In this document: piece after piece, positions 16,896 to 26,118 of the stretch
Layout of the letters: the number at the start of each line of letters is the position of its first letter
Numbering within the stretch: the stretch's first letter is position 1
DNA from: Xanthobacteraceae bacterium
GTDB lineage: Bacteria > Pseudomonadota > Alphaproteobacteria > Rhizobiales > Xanthobacteraceae
DNA: 64,000 nucleotides
Direction of reading: 5' to 3'
Assembly (NCBI GenBank): GCA_019746355.1
Contig: JAIESC010000253.1
Span: forward strand, 1-64,000
Made by a program: the position numbers and the translations under genes
Notes under the pieces: generated by a model
What the model saw: only the letters and a program-made list of their open reading frames with translations
Databases searched by the model: none
Told to the model about the DNA's origin: nothing

Positions 16896-19226
16896 CTACT
16901 TCGTGAATCGGGCGTTCTGAATTGCCTGCCACACGCGATACGGCGTGCACGGCGTATCGACGTGGCGGATGCCGTAGACCGACAGCGCATCGACGATGGC
17001 GTTGACGCCGGCCGACAGCGAGCCGACGGTGCCGGCTTCGCCCGCGCCCTTGACGCCGAGCGGGTTGGTCGGTGTCGGCACCGGATTGTCCTCGATCGTC
17101 ACCGGGCAGAAGTCCTCGGCGCGCGGCATGGCGTAGTCCATGAACGAGCCCGACAGCACCTGGCCGCTCTGCGGATCGTAGGCCTTGTCCTCCATCAGCA
17201 CCTGTCCCATGCCCTGGGCGATGCCGCCCATGATCTGGCCCTTCACCAGCATCGGGTTGATCACCGTGCCGCAGTCGTCCACCACCCAGTAGCCGACGAC
17301 CTTGGTGACGCCGGTGTCCGGATCGATCTCGACCTCGCAGACATGCGAGCCGTTCGGAAAGTTGCCGCTGCTGGCGCGGTAGGTCGCGGTCTCGTAGAGG
17401 CCGGGCTCCATGCCCTTGGGCAGCTTGCCCAGGTCGAAGGCCGCTTTTGCCACGTCGTGAATGCCGATGCCGCGGTCTGTGCCGGCAATGGCGAAGCGGC
17501 CGTCCTTGAATTCCATGTCGGTCTCGGAGGCCTCCAGCATGTGCGCGGCGAGCTTCTTGCCTTTGGCGATCACCTTGTCGGCGACCATGACGATGGCGCC
17601 GCCGCTCATGGTGGTCGAGCGCGAGCCGCCGGTGCCCATGCCGAACGCGACCGCTTCGGTGTCGCCCTGGACGAACCTGATCTTCTCCGGATCGACGCCG
17701 AGGCGATCGACGAGGATCTGCGTCTGGATCGTCGCATGGCCCTGGCCGTGCGAGATCGAGCCGGTGACGAAGGTCATTCCCCCCAACGGATCAAACCGGA
17801 TTTCCGCGGTTTCGATGGTCGGGTCGGCCGCCTGCTCGATGGTGCAGGAGAGGCCCAGGCCGCGCAGCATGCCGCGCGTCGCCGCCTCCTTGCGCCGCGC
17901 CGGAAAGCCCTGCCAGTCGGCGAGCTTCATGGTGCGGCTCATGTTCTCCTCGAAGCGGCCGCTGTCGTAGGTGAAGGTGAGCGGCGTCTTGTAGGGCATC
18001 GCCTGTGGCGGAATGGTGTTGCGCCGGCGCAGCTCCGCCGGATCGATCTTTATCTCGTCTGAGGCGATGTCGATCAGCCGCTCGATCATGTAGGACGCCT
18101 CCGGCCGGCCCGCGCCGCGATAGGGCGAGGTGCAGTGCGTGTTGGTGAGCATGCCCGAGATCGCCACGTGCAGCGCCGGCGTGGTGTAGACGCCGACCAC
18201 CGTGCCGATGTTGACCACCGGCGGCATCGCGCCGCGGAACGACACGAACGCGCCAAGGTTGCCGAAGCTCCGGATCCGCACCGCGAGGAATTTGCCGTCC
18301 TTGTCGAGCGCGAGCGCGGCGTCGACGATGTTGTCGCGGGCGTCGTCGTCGCTGACATGCGCCTCGTTGCGGGTGGCGAGCCACTTCACCGGCCTGCCGA
18401 CGCGCTTTGCCGCCCAGAGCATCAGGATGATCTCGGGATAGATCGAGCCGCGCAGCCCGTAGGAGCCGCCGATGTCCCCTGTCATGAGCCGGAGCTGGCT
18501 TTCAGGAATCCTGAACGTGGTCTCGGCGATGGCGTTGCGGAACAGCCACGGCCGCTGGAAGCCGCATTGCAGGGTGTAGCGTCCGGTGCCGGCGTCGTAT
18601 TCGCCGGTGACGCCGCGCGGCTCGAGCGTGTTGGCGGTGACGCGGTTGATGACGAGGCGCTGCTCGACCACATGCGCGGCGCGGGCAAAGGCCTCGTCCA
18701 CCGCGGCCTTGTTGCCGGCCTGGTAGAAATAGGCCTCGTTGTTGGGGCAGTCCGGGTAGAGCTGCGGCGCGCCGGGCTTGGAGGCCTCCTCGGCGTTCAC
18801 CACGGCGGGACGCGGCGCATAGTCGATCTCGACCCGCTCGGCGGCGTCGCGGGCGAGATCGAGCGTGTCCGCGACCACCACCGCGACTGGATAGCCGACA
18901 TGCATGGCGCGGCCGATGGCGATCGCGGGCCGGTGCGGCAGGTACATCGCGCTGCCGTCGCGCCGCTTGTAGGGCGCCATCGACGACATGGTACCAAGCC
19001 CGTCGGCCTCGTAGTCCTTCCCGGTCAGCACCGCATGCACGCCGGGCATCTGCAGCGCGGCGCGGGCATCGATGCCGCGAATGTCGGCGTGGGCGTGCGG
19101 CGAGCGCACGATCGCGGCATAGAGCTGGTCCGCGAGCTTGAGATCGTCGTAGAAGCGTCCGCGTCCCGTCAGCAGACGCGGGTCTTCGCGCCGCCGCACC
19201 GATTGACCGATCGAGAATTGGCCCAT
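16896..19226 (-). CDS. Xanthine/CO dehydrogenase-family molybdopterin-binding subunit (orphan large subunit)
   Basis: A 776-residue molybdenum hydroxylase large subunit. It starts GQFSIGQSVRRREDPRLLTG and carries TSPYRGAGRPEA, the variant active-site loop of form II CO dehydrogenase-like proteins rather than the form I CODH loop. TGSISHGQGHATIQTQ and GVKGAGEAGTVG near the C-terminus are molybdopterin contacts. The ATG at 19226 follows GGAG; a TTG two codons upstream is less likely. The usual FAD and 2Fe-2S subunits are not adjacent, so partners must come from elsewhere. The substrate is unknown; many homologues act on heterocycles or aldehydes rather than CO. Confidence 0.9.
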   Translation of the reverse strand: MGQFSIGQSVRRREDPRLLTGRGRFYDDLKLADQLYAAIVRSPHAHADIRGIDARAALQMPGVHAVLTGKDYEADGLGTMSSMAPYKRRDGSAMYLPHRPAIAIGRAMHVGYPVAVVVADTLDLARDAAERVEIDYAPRPAVVNAEEASKPGAPQLYPDCPNNEAYFYQAGNKAAVDEAFARAAHVVEQRLVINRVTANTLEPRGVTGEYDAGTGRYTLQCGFQRPWLFRNAIAETTFRIPESQLRLMTGDIGGSYGLRGSIYPEIILMLWAAKRVGRPVKWLATRNEAHVSDDDARDNIVDAALALDKDGKFLAVRIRSFGNLGAFVSFRGAMPPVVNIGTVVGVYTTPALHVAISGMLTNTHCTSPYRGAGRPEASYMIERLIDIASDEIKIDPAELRRRNTIPPQAMPYKTPLTFTYDSGRFEENMSRTMKLADWQGFPARRKEAATRGMLRGLGLSCTIEQAADPTIETAEIRFDPLGGMTFVTGSISHGQGHATIQTQILVDRLGVDPEKIRFVQGDTEAVAFGMGTGGSRSTTMSGGAIVMVADKVIAKGKKLAAHMLEASETDMEFKDGRFAIAGTDRGIGIHDVAKAAFDLGKLPKGMEPGLYETATYRASSGNFPNGSHVCEVEIDPDTGVTKVVGYWVVDDCGTVINPMLVKGQIMGGIAQGMGQVLMEDKAYDPQSGQVLSGSFMDYAMPRAEDFCPVTIEDNPVPTPTNPLGVKGAGEAGTVGSLSAGVNAIVDALSVYGIRHVDTPCTPYRVWQAIQNARFTK

Positions 19227-19382
19227 GAACAACTCCGGCAGGAAAGTCTCAGTCTAGACGGCCAATCGTCGATCCGTCATCCCGGGCATGCCGCCGCGCT
19301 TTATCCGCCCGCGGCCATCGCATAACATTGCCAGGCGCGGCGAACGACTGAAGACAACAGCCGCATCAGGGGATGGAACGCC

Positions 19383-20363
19383 ATGCGGAAGGCCGCGCTT
19401 GCCTTGCTGTTGGGTTTGGGACTCGTCGCCGCGGGCGCGGACCGTGCGCGCGCGCAGGCTGACGATTATCCGAGCCGGACCGTCACGTTCCTTTGCCCGT
19501 TTCCGGCCGGCGGCGGCACCGATATTTTGACACGGCTTCTGGCCCAGGAGCTGCAGGACAAGCTTGGCAAGCCGGTGATCGTCGACAACCGCGTGGGGGC
19601 GGGCACGCAGATCGCCGCCAATGCCACGGCGAAGAGCGCCCCCGATGGCTATACGATCTTCCTCGCGCCGGTCACGACGCTGGCGATCGGGCCGAGCATA
19701 TTCAAGACGCTGCCCTACGACACCGTGAAGGACTTTGCGCCGATCGGGCTGGTCGGCTCGGCGCAGTTCGCGCTCATTGCCAATCCGAACCTCAACGCGC
19801 CGACGCTTCCCGACCTGATCAAGCTCGTCAAGAGCAAGGACGGCCAGATGAGCTATGCCACGTCGGGCGCGTCGACACCGCATCACCTGTTCATGGAGAT
19901 GTTCCTCAAGGCGATCGACGCCAAGGCGCAGCACATCCCCTATCGCGGCAGCGCGCCGGCCATGGTGGACATCGTCTCCGGGCAGGTTCCGTTCATGATG
20001 ATCGATCTCGCCGTGGCCATGGGCGCGATCAGGGAGGGCAGGCTCAAGGTTTACGGCGTCACGTCATCCACCCGGATCAAGGCGATGCCCGACGTTCCGA
20101 CCATCGCCGAGGCGGGCCTGCCGGGCTTCGCGGCGACGGGATGGTTCTCGGTGGTGGCGCGGGCCGGCACACCGCGGCCGATCATCGACAAGCTCAACGG
20201 CGTGCTGATGCCTTTCATCAAGCGCCCGGACATTCAGGACCGGCTCAACACGCTCGCCATCACGCCGCTCACCAGCACGCCGGATGAGCTGGAAAAGTTC
20301 ATTCCGGCCGAGATCGCCAAGTGGGCGAAGGTGGTGAAGGACGCGGGGATCGAGCCGCAGTAG
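19383..20363 (+). CDS. Bug-type substrate-binding protein
   Basis: A 326-residue periplasmic binding protein with a cleavable leader (LALLLGLGLVAAGADRARAQ). Bug landmarks are CPFPAGGGTDILTRLLA, DNRVGAGTQIAANA, SYATSGASTPHHLFME and IPYRGSAPAMVDI. It is divergent from the orphan molybdenum enzyme and convergent with the four-gene Bug array, separated by a perfect palindrome at 20377-20456. No transporter membrane subunits are nearby. The ligand is probably a carboxylate, based on the family. Confidence 0.9.
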   Translation: MRKAALALLLGLGLVAAGADRARAQADDYPSRTVTFLCPFPAGGGTDILTRLLAQELQDKLGKPVIVDNRVGAGTQIAANATAKSAPDGYTIFLAPVTTLAIGPSIFKTLPYDTVKDFAPIGLVGSAQFALIANPNLNAPTLPDLIKLVKSKDGQMSYATSGASTPHHLFMEMFLKAIDAKAQHIPYRGSAPAMVDIVSGQVPFMMIDLAVAMGAIREGRLKVYGVTSSTRIKAMPDVPTIAEAGLPGFAATGWFSVVARAGTPRPIIDKLNGVLMPFIKRPDIQDRLNTLAITPLTSTPDELEKFIPAEIAKWAKVVKDAGIEPQ

Positions 20364-20376
20364 CGTCTGCGTCACT

Positions 20377-20456
20377 GGGTCCCCGCTTCCGCGGGGACGA
20401 ACGGCTGATAGTTCGACGAACGCTCTCCGCGTTCGTCCCCGCGGAAGCGGGGACCC
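20377..20456. terminator. Long perfect inverted repeat between convergent genes, probable bidirectional terminator
   Basis: The arms at 20377-20403 and 20430-20456 are perfect 27-base complements. Each arm also folds on itself (CCCCGCTTCCGCGGGG). It sits between two convergent Bug genes. The right arm recurs with one mismatch at 44763-44789 inside the E2 coding sequence, so it is a dispersed element reused as a terminator-like structure. There is no T-run, so termination would be hairpin-assisted rather than canonical. Confidence 0.7.
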
Positions 20457-20495
20457 GGGGCTGCATGGTTCGACTCCGCGATATAGAAGCGGGCT

Positions 20496-21467
20496 CTAAT
20501 CCAGCTTCGGAATCTTCGCGTCCTCGACCACCTTGGCGAAGCGCGCGATGTCGGCCTTGAACGTCGCGGCAAACGCCTCGGGCGTATCGCCGACCGGCTC
20601 CTGACCGGTCTGGATCAGCACCTCCCGCACCTTGGGATCGGCCAGCGTCTTGGCCAGCGCCTGCTGGATCGTGTTGACGATGGCCGGCGGCGTGCCGGCC
20701 GGCACGAACATCGCGTTCCAGCTTCCGACCTCGAGACCCTTGAAGCCCTGTTCCAGCGCGGTGGGCACGTTCGGCAGCGCGCCCATTCGCTTCGTGCCGG
20801 TCACGCCGAGGCCGCGGATCAGGTTGCTCTGCACGTTGGCGATGCCGTTGGCCTGCGGCAGGAAGGCGAGTTGGATGTCGCCGCCGATCAACGCGGTGAC
20901 CATCGGCGCATCGCCGCGATAGGGGATGTGCACCATCTTCACGCCGGCGATGCTGTTGAACATCTCGGCAAAGATATGCAGCGACGAGCCGGGTCCGCTT
21001 GAGCCGAAGTTCAGCGCGCCGGGCTTGTCCTTGGCGAGCGTGGCAAGCTCGCGCAGGTCTGCGGCGGCGGTCTTCGGCGAGCCTGCGATCACGAACTGGG
21101 TCGAAATCACCATCGACACCGGTACGAAGTCTTTCACCGGGTCGAACGGCAGCTTGCCGTAGAGCGAGGACGCGCTCGACATCGCGCTGGTGTGCAGCAG
21201 GATGGTGTAGCCGTCGGGCGGCGACTTCGCGACGAGATCGGCGCCGAGATTGCCGCCCGCGCCGGGGCGGTTGTCGATGACGATCGGCTGCTTCAGGATC
21301 TCGCTCATCTTGTTGCCAACGATCTGGCCGAGGATGCTCACGCCGCCGCCGGGCGCGTAGGGCACAACCATGCGGATCGGCCGGTTCGGGTAGTCCTGCG
21401 CCCGCACGCCTGCAACGCTTGCGCAGAGCGCCAGCATCGCGCCGATCGTCAAACTCAGTCTTCGCAT
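20496..21467 (-). CDS. Bug-type substrate-binding protein, array member 1
   Basis: A 323-residue protein with leader LTIGAMLALCASVAGVRAQ and family motifs VVPYAPGGGVSILGQIV, DNRPGAGGNLGADLVA, FGSSGPGSSLHIFAEM and IPYRGDAPMVTALIGGD. It is the last gene of the minus-strand array, 18 bases after member 2. Its C-terminus KVVEDAKIPKLD closely matches the C-termini of members 3 and 4, pointing to recent duplication. Confidence 0.9.
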   Translation of the reverse strand: MRRLSLTIGAMLALCASVAGVRAQDYPNRPIRMVVPYAPGGGVSILGQIVGNKMSEILKQPIVIDNRPGAGGNLGADLVAKSPPDGYTILLHTSAMSSASSLYGKLPFDPVKDFVPVSMVISTQFVIAGSPKTAAADLRELATLAKDKPGALNFGSSGPGSSLHIFAEMFNSIAGVKMVHIPYRGDAPMVTALIGGDIQLAFLPQANGIANVQSNLIRGLGVTGTKRMGALPNVPTALEQGFKGLEVGSWNAMFVPAGTPPAIVNTIQQALAKTLADPKVREVLIQTGQEPVGDTPEAFAATFKADIARFAKVVEDAKIPKLD

Positions 21468-21485
21468 CGCCGTTTCTGTCCTTCG

Positions 21486-22466
21486 CTATTGTTTGGCGAT
21501 CTTCGCATCCGCGATGATCTTTGTGAACTTGACCACTTCCGCCTGGAAGTAGGCGCCGAAATCGGCCGGCGTGCTCGCCAGCGGCTCATAAGCCATGGCT
21601 CTGAGCCGTTCGTTGATCTCCGGCAAGGCGACCGCCTTGGCGACCTCGTTGCGGATGCGTTCGACCACGGGCGCGGGCGTCGCGGCCGGCATGAACCAGC
21701 CTTGCCATCCGGCGGAGGCGAAGCCCGGAAGGCTCGCGGCTTCGGCCACTGTCGGCACATCCGCGACCGGCTGCGAACGCTTCGGGCCGGTCACCGCCAG
21801 CGCCTTGAGGCGGCCCTCCTGAATGAGCGGCACGGCGGCGGACAGCGGGATCACCGCGACCTCGACTTCGCCTGCGATCAGCGCGGCATGGATCTGCCCG
21901 TCGCCGCGGAACGGCACCGCGACGATGTCGACGCCGGCGGCATGCTTGAGCATCTCCATCGTCAGATGCAGCGGGTTGCCGGGGCCGCTGGAGCCATAGT
22001 TGAGCTTGCCCGGATTGGCGCGGGCGCGAGTGAGCAGGTCCTTCACCGACTCGATTCCGGACTTCGGGCCCGCCACCAAGACCAGGTTCGACGCCACGAT
22101 CTGCGTCACCGGCGCGAAGTCCTTCACGCCGTCGAACGGCAGGGTGCGGTAGAGCGCGGGCGCGATCGCCGCGCCGTTGGTGTTGTGCAGGATGGTGTAG
22201 CCATCGGGCGGCGACTTCGCCGCGGCGTCCGCGCCGAGCGTGCCGCCCGCGCCGGGGCGGTTCTCGACGATGAGCGGCTGGCCGATCTGCTCGGCGACCT
22301 TGTTGCCGATGAGCCGCGCCAGGATGTCGGCCGCGCCGCCCGGTGGAAAAGGCACGATCAGCCGGATCGGACGGTTGGGGTAGCTCTGCGCTGTAGCGTC
22401 ACCGGCCCACGCCGCTGCCAGCATCAGCGCGAGCAGAGCGTACCGAAGCAGCAACGCCGGTCGCAT
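21486..22466 (-). CDS. Bug-type substrate-binding protein, array member 2
   Basis: A 326-residue protein with a leader (LALMLAAAWAGDATAQ) and the motifs IVPFPPGGAADILARLI, ENRPGAGGTLGADAA, YGSSGPGNPLHLTMEML and VPFRGDGQIHAALIAGE. It starts 4 bases after the stop of member 3 (TGA-GGCG-ATG), so the two are translationally coupled. Its central region resembles member 4 (LHLTMEML against LSLTMEML, GEVEVAVIPL against GEIQLGVMPM) more than its direct neighbours. The ligand is unknown. Confidence 0.9.
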   Translation of the reverse strand: MRPALLLRYALLALMLAAAWAGDATAQSYPNRPIRLIVPFPPGGAADILARLIGNKVAEQIGQPLIVENRPGAGGTLGADAAAKSPPDGYTILHNTNGAAIAPALYRTLPFDGVKDFAPVTQIVASNLVLVAGPKSGIESVKDLLTRARANPGKLNYGSSGPGNPLHLTMEMLKHAAGVDIVAVPFRGDGQIHAALIAGEVEVAVIPLSAAVPLIQEGRLKALAVTGPKRSQPVADVPTVAEAASLPGFASAGWQGWFMPAATPAPVVERIRNEVAKAVALPEINERLRAMAYEPLASTPADFGAYFQAEVVKFTKIIADAKIAKQ

Positions 22467-22470
22467 CGCC

Positions 22471-23436
22471 TCAATCCAGCTTGGGAATCTGCGCCGCCTC
22501 GATCACGCGGGCAAAGCGCGCAACCTCGGACTTGAAGAAGGCCTGGAACTCCGCTGTCGGGCTGCCGACCGGCTCCTGGCCGGTCGAGCGGATACGCCCG
22601 CTGACGTCGGGATCGGCGAGTGTCTTGGTCATCGCCTGCTGCAGCGTCTGCACGATCTGGGGCGACGTGCCTGCAGGAACGAACAAGCCGTACCAGCTCC
22701 CGTCGTCCATGCCGTTGAGGCCGGACTCCAACATCGTCGGGACGTCGGGGATCGACGGCCAGCGCTTACGGCCGGTGACGCCGAGCCCTCTAAGCTGCCC
22801 GGACGACACCTGATGCGGCCCGGTGCTCTGCGGCATAAAGGCGATGTGGACGTCGCCGGAGAGCAGCGCGGTCAGCATCGGTGCGTCGCCACGATAGGGA
22901 ATGTGCATGATCTGAAGCCCGCCTGCGGCATGCTTGAAGATCTCCGCCTGCAGGTGCAGCGGCGCGCCGACCCCGCTCGAACCGTAATTGAGGGTGCCAG
23001 GCTTGGCGCGGGCCAGGGCGATCACCTCCTGGACGGTCTTGGCCTCGAGCTTAGGCGAGCCGGTCAGCAGGAATTGCGTCGCCGCAACCTGCGTGACGCC
23101 GATCAGGTCCGTGAGCGGGTCGAACGACAGCTTGCGGTAGAGCGACGGGCTGATGGCAATGCCGTTGACGTTGAGCAGCATGGTGTAGCCGTCGGGCGGG
23201 GACTTGGCGACGAAGTCGGACCCGACATTGCCGCCGGCGCCCGGCTTGTGTTCGACCAGCACCGGCTGCTTGAGCACGTCCGTGAGCTTGTTGGCCAGGA
23301 TACGCGCCATGGTGTCGACGCCGCCGCCGGCCGGGAACGGCACAATGAGGCGAACCGGCCGGTCGGGATAGCCTTGCGCCAGAGCGCTCGACACCGACAG
23401 CAACGCCAACGTGATCGCAAGTAACCAGCGAAACAT
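22471..23436 (-). CDS. Bug-type substrate-binding protein, array member 3
   Basis: A 321-residue protein from the ATG at 23436, chosen because a GGAGGGG site precedes it and the signal peptide FRWLLAITLALLSVSSALAQ follows directly. Motifs are IVPFPAGGGVDTMARIL, EHKPGAGGNVGSDFVA, YGSSGVGAPLHLQAEIF and IPYRGDAPMLTALLSGD. It resembles member 1 in the C-terminal lobe. Its upstream region (23500-23612) is a copy of the region upstream of member 4, including a remnant of the aminotransferase 3' end. Confidence 0.9.
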   Translation of the reverse strand: MFRWLLAITLALLSVSSALAQGYPDRPVRLIVPFPAGGGVDTMARILANKLTDVLKQPVLVEHKPGAGGNVGSDFVAKSPPDGYTMLLNVNGIAISPSLYRKLSFDPLTDLIGVTQVAATQFLLTGSPKLEAKTVQEVIALARAKPGTLNYGSSGVGAPLHLQAEIFKHAAGGLQIMHIPYRGDAPMLTALLSGDVHIAFMPQSTGPHQVSSGQLRGLGVTGRKRWPSIPDVPTMLESGLNGMDDGSWYGLFVPAGTSPQIVQTLQQAMTKTLADPDVSGRIRSTGQEPVGSPTAEFQAFFKSEVARFARVIEAAQIPKLD

Positions 23437-23570
23437 CGAAGCCCCTCCCGTCGCGCCCGGCCATTCCCAGGCATCCGTTCTTACTGTTGCAGGTAGCAAA
23501 ACAGACGCGAATGGCCGGTACAAGCTTGCGCTTGGCCCGGCCGTTGCGACAGATCGACGGTCTGGCGGCC

Positions 23571-23612
23571 TTATTCGGCCGCGGGGCGGCTCAAGCCCGG
23601 ATGTGCGGACAC
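23571..23612 (-). pseudogene. Remnant of aminotransferase gene 3' end (duplication scar)
   Basis: Read on the minus strand, this stretch encodes VSAHPGLSRPAAE followed by a stop. The intact aminotransferase at 24750-25958 ends VSAHSGSSRAAAE. Ten of thirteen residues agree. The adjoining 23508-23542 (CAAGCTTGCGCTTGG-type sequence flanked by GGCC) also matches 24690-24722, downstream of the real gene. It is best explained as the edge of a tandem duplication that copied a Bug gene together with the tail of its upstream neighbour. Confidence 0.85.
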
Positions 23613-23646
23613 GTGTTGGGGTGAGAGCAGCGCGGGTCCGATCGCG

Positions 23647-24612
23647 TCAGTCCAGCTTGGGGATCTTCGCGTCGGCGATGATCTTGGCGAACTTGACGAT
23701 GTCGGCGCGGAATACGCGGTCGAACTCCTCGGGCGTCGAGCCCACACCCTCGTTGCCGCCGGCGCGCAGCCGCTCGATCACGTCGGGATGTTTCAGCGCC
23801 TTTGCGGTCTCCTGCTGCAGACGCACGACGATGTCGCGCGGCGTCGCGGCCGGCACGAAATAGCCTTGCCAGCTCGTCGACTCGAATCCGGGAATGGTCT
23901 CGGCCACGGTGGGCACGTCGGGCATCGCCGGCGAGCGCGCGGCACCGCCGATCGCCAGCGCCTTGAGCTGGCCGCCTTGCACCAGCGGCAGCGTGGTCGC
24001 CATCGGCATCACGCCCAATTGGATCTCGCCGGCGATCAGCGCGGCGTTGGCCGGCGCGTCGCCGCGATAGGTCACCGCCTGGATGTCCAGGCCGGCCGCG
24101 CTCTTGAGCATCTCCATCGTCAGGCTCAGCGGATTGCCGACGCCGGTCGAGCCGTAGTTGAGCGCGCCGGGCTTGGCCTTGGCGAGCTTGATCAGCTCGG
24201 CGACGTTGTTGGCTTCGAGCTTGGGATTGGCGACGAGAATGAGCTGCGACCGCACGAGCTGGGTGACGGCGGTGAAGTCCTTCTGCGAGTCGAACGGCAG
24301 AGTCTTGTAGAGCGACGGGCTGATGGCGATGCCGTTGACGGTCTGCAGCACGGTGTAGCCGTCGGGCGTGGACTTCGTGAGCACCTCGGAAGCCAGATTG
24401 CCGCCGGCGCCCGGCCGGTTCTCGATGATCACCGGCTGGCCGATGCTCTCCGACAGCTTCTGCCCGACGATGCGCGCCAGCGTGTCCACCGCGCCGCCCG
24501 CCGCGAACGGCACCAGCACGCGGATCGGCCGGTTGGGATAGGACTGCGCGAGAGCGGACCCCGTGGCCAGCGCCAGCAGCAAGGCAGCAGAGGTCAGCAG
24601 GCGAATTGTCAT
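23647..24612 (-). CDS. Bug-type substrate-binding protein, array member 4
   Basis: A 321-residue protein from the ATG at 24612 (GGGAGGACGACGCT just upstream), with leader LLTSAALLLALATGSALAQ. Motifs are LVPFAAGGAVDTLARIV, ENRPGAGGNLASEVL, YGSTGVGNPLSLTMEML and VTYRGDAPANAALIAGE. It is the first Bug gene after the aminotransferase (137 bases downstream), so the whole array may be read from the aminotransferase promoter. The ligand is unknown; a C2-C4 carboxylate would fit the glyoxylate neighbourhood, which is inference. Confidence 0.9.
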   Translation of the reverse strand: MTIRLLTSAALLLALATGSALAQSYPNRPIRVLVPFAAGGAVDTLARIVGQKLSESIGQPVIIENRPGAGGNLASEVLTKSTPDGYTVLQTVNGIAISPSLYKTLPFDSQKDFTAVTQLVRSQLILVANPKLEANNVAELIKLAKAKPGALNYGSTGVGNPLSLTMEMLKSAAGLDIQAVTYRGDAPANAALIAGEIQLGVMPMATTLPLVQGGQLKALAIGGAARSPAMPDVPTVAETIPGFESTSWQGYFVPAATPRDIVVRLQQETAKALKHPDVIERLRAGGNEGVGSTPEEFDRVFRADIVKFAKIIADAKIPKLD

Positions 24613-24749
24613 AGCGTCGTCCTCCCACGTGCCCGCATCGCGGTGCATGCAAAGTGTTGTGATTGTGTCTCAGCAAAACAAAAGAAAACGGCCGGCACAA
24701 GCTTGCACTTGGGCCGGCCGATTGACTTGCGTCGCTTCAGATCGTCCCG

Positions 24750-25958
24750 CTACTCGGCCGCGGCGCGGCTCGAGCCGGAATGCGCCGACACGAGATAGTC
24801 GATCGCCGCCTGCACGCCGCCCTTCTTGTGCGGGACGCCGGCGAGCGCCAGCGCCATCTCGGTGATGCCGAGCGCGCCAATGAGCGTGCCGTCGTTGATG
24901 TCGCCGAGGTGGCCGATGCGAAAGTACTTTCCGGCGTACGGCCCGAAGCTCGCCCCATAGGCGATGTTGAAGGTCTCGAGCGCCTGGCCGCGGAAGTTGT
25001 CGGCGTTGTGGCCCTCAGGCAGCAGGATCGCGGTGATCGTCGGCGAATAGTACTTCGCGTCCTTGCACAGGATCTCGAGGCCCCAGGCGCGCACCGCGCG
25101 GCGGGTCGCCTCGGCGAGGCGGTCATGGCGCGCGAACACGTTGTCGAGGCCTTCCTCGTGCAGCATGTCGATGCCGACGGTGAGGCCATAGAGCATCTGC
25201 GTCGCGGGCGTGTAGGGGAAGAAGCCCTGCTTGTTCATCGTCAGCATGTCGTCCCACGACCAGAACGACTTGGTGAGCTTCGAGGTCTTCGACGCCGCCA
25301 GCGCCTTGTCGCTGACCGCGTTGAACGACATGCCGGGCGGCAGCATCAGGCCCTTCTGCGCGCCGCCGATGGTCACGTCGACGCCCCACTCGTCGTGGCG
25401 GTAGTCCGCCGAGGCGAGCGACGAGATGGTGTCGACCATGAACAGCGCCGGGTGGCCGGCGGCGTTGATCGCCTTGCGGATCTCGCTGATCGGCGACAGG
25501 CAGCCGGTCGAGGTCTCGTTGTGCAGGACGCAGACCGCCTTGATTTCCTTCTTGGTGTCCTTGCGCAGATGGTCTTCGACCGCGCTCGGATCGGCGCCGA
25601 TGCGCCAGTCGGTCTTGATGAACTCGGGCTTCAGCCCGAGGTTCTCGGCCATCTTCTTCCACAGCGTCGCGAACTGGCCGGTCTCCACCATCAGCACGCG
25701 GTCGCCGGGCGACAGCGTGTTGACGAGGGCGGCTTCCCAGGCGCCGGTGCCGGTCGCGGTGTAGATGATCACCGGGTTGGTGGTTTTGAAGATGGTCTTG
25801 ATGCCGTCGAGACACTTGCGGGCGAGCTTGGCGAACTCCGGGCCGCGGTGGTCGATGATCGGGCTGTCCATGGCGCGCATGACCCGGTCGGGCAGCGGGG
25901 TCGGCCCCGGAATCTGCAGGAAATGGCGTCCCGGATTGCGCGCGGAATTCTGGGCCAT
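24750..25958 (-). CDS. Alanine/serine-glyoxylate aminotransferase family enzyme
   Basis: A 402-residue class V PLP-dependent aminotransferase. The PLP lysine is Lys202 in DVTIGGAQKGLML, with the preceding aspartate region FMVDTISSLAS and the N-terminal FLQIPGPTPLPDRV typical of serine-glyoxylate aminotransferases. It converts glyoxylate to glycine using serine or alanine as amino donor. GAGGAG precedes the ATG. It is divergent from the fused glycolate/hydroxyacid dehydrogenase, which could supply glyoxylate, and upstream of the Bug array. The amino donor cannot be told from the sequence. Confidence 0.92.
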   Translation of the reverse strand: MAQNSARNPGRHFLQIPGPTPLPDRVMRAMDSPIIDHRGPEFAKLARKCLDGIKTIFKTTNPVIIYTATGTGAWEAALVNTLSPGDRVLMVETGQFATLWKKMAENLGLKPEFIKTDWRIGADPSAVEDHLRKDTKKEIKAVCVLHNETSTGCLSPISEIRKAINAAGHPALFMVDTISSLASADYRHDEWGVDVTIGGAQKGLMLPPGMSFNAVSDKALAASKTSKLTKSFWSWDDMLTMNKQGFFPYTPATQMLYGLTVGIDMLHEEGLDNVFARHDRLAEATRRAVRAWGLEILCKDAKYYSPTITAILLPEGHNADNFRGQALETFNIAYGASFGPYAGKYFRIGHLGDINDGTLIGALGITEMALALAGVPHKKGGVQAAIDYLVSAHSGSSRAAAE

Positions 25959-26118
25959 GAAAGGCTCCTCTGACGGCTGTTTTTCTGGGCTTTTGAGGGC
26001 CCCGGCTGGGGCGTTGAACTAGAATGTCCCAGCGCGGTCAAGCCAATTCCGGTGATGCTCACCTATTGTCAGGGTGATCGAAACCGGGGCATCCAATGGC
26101 TGAATTGGGAGACGTCCG

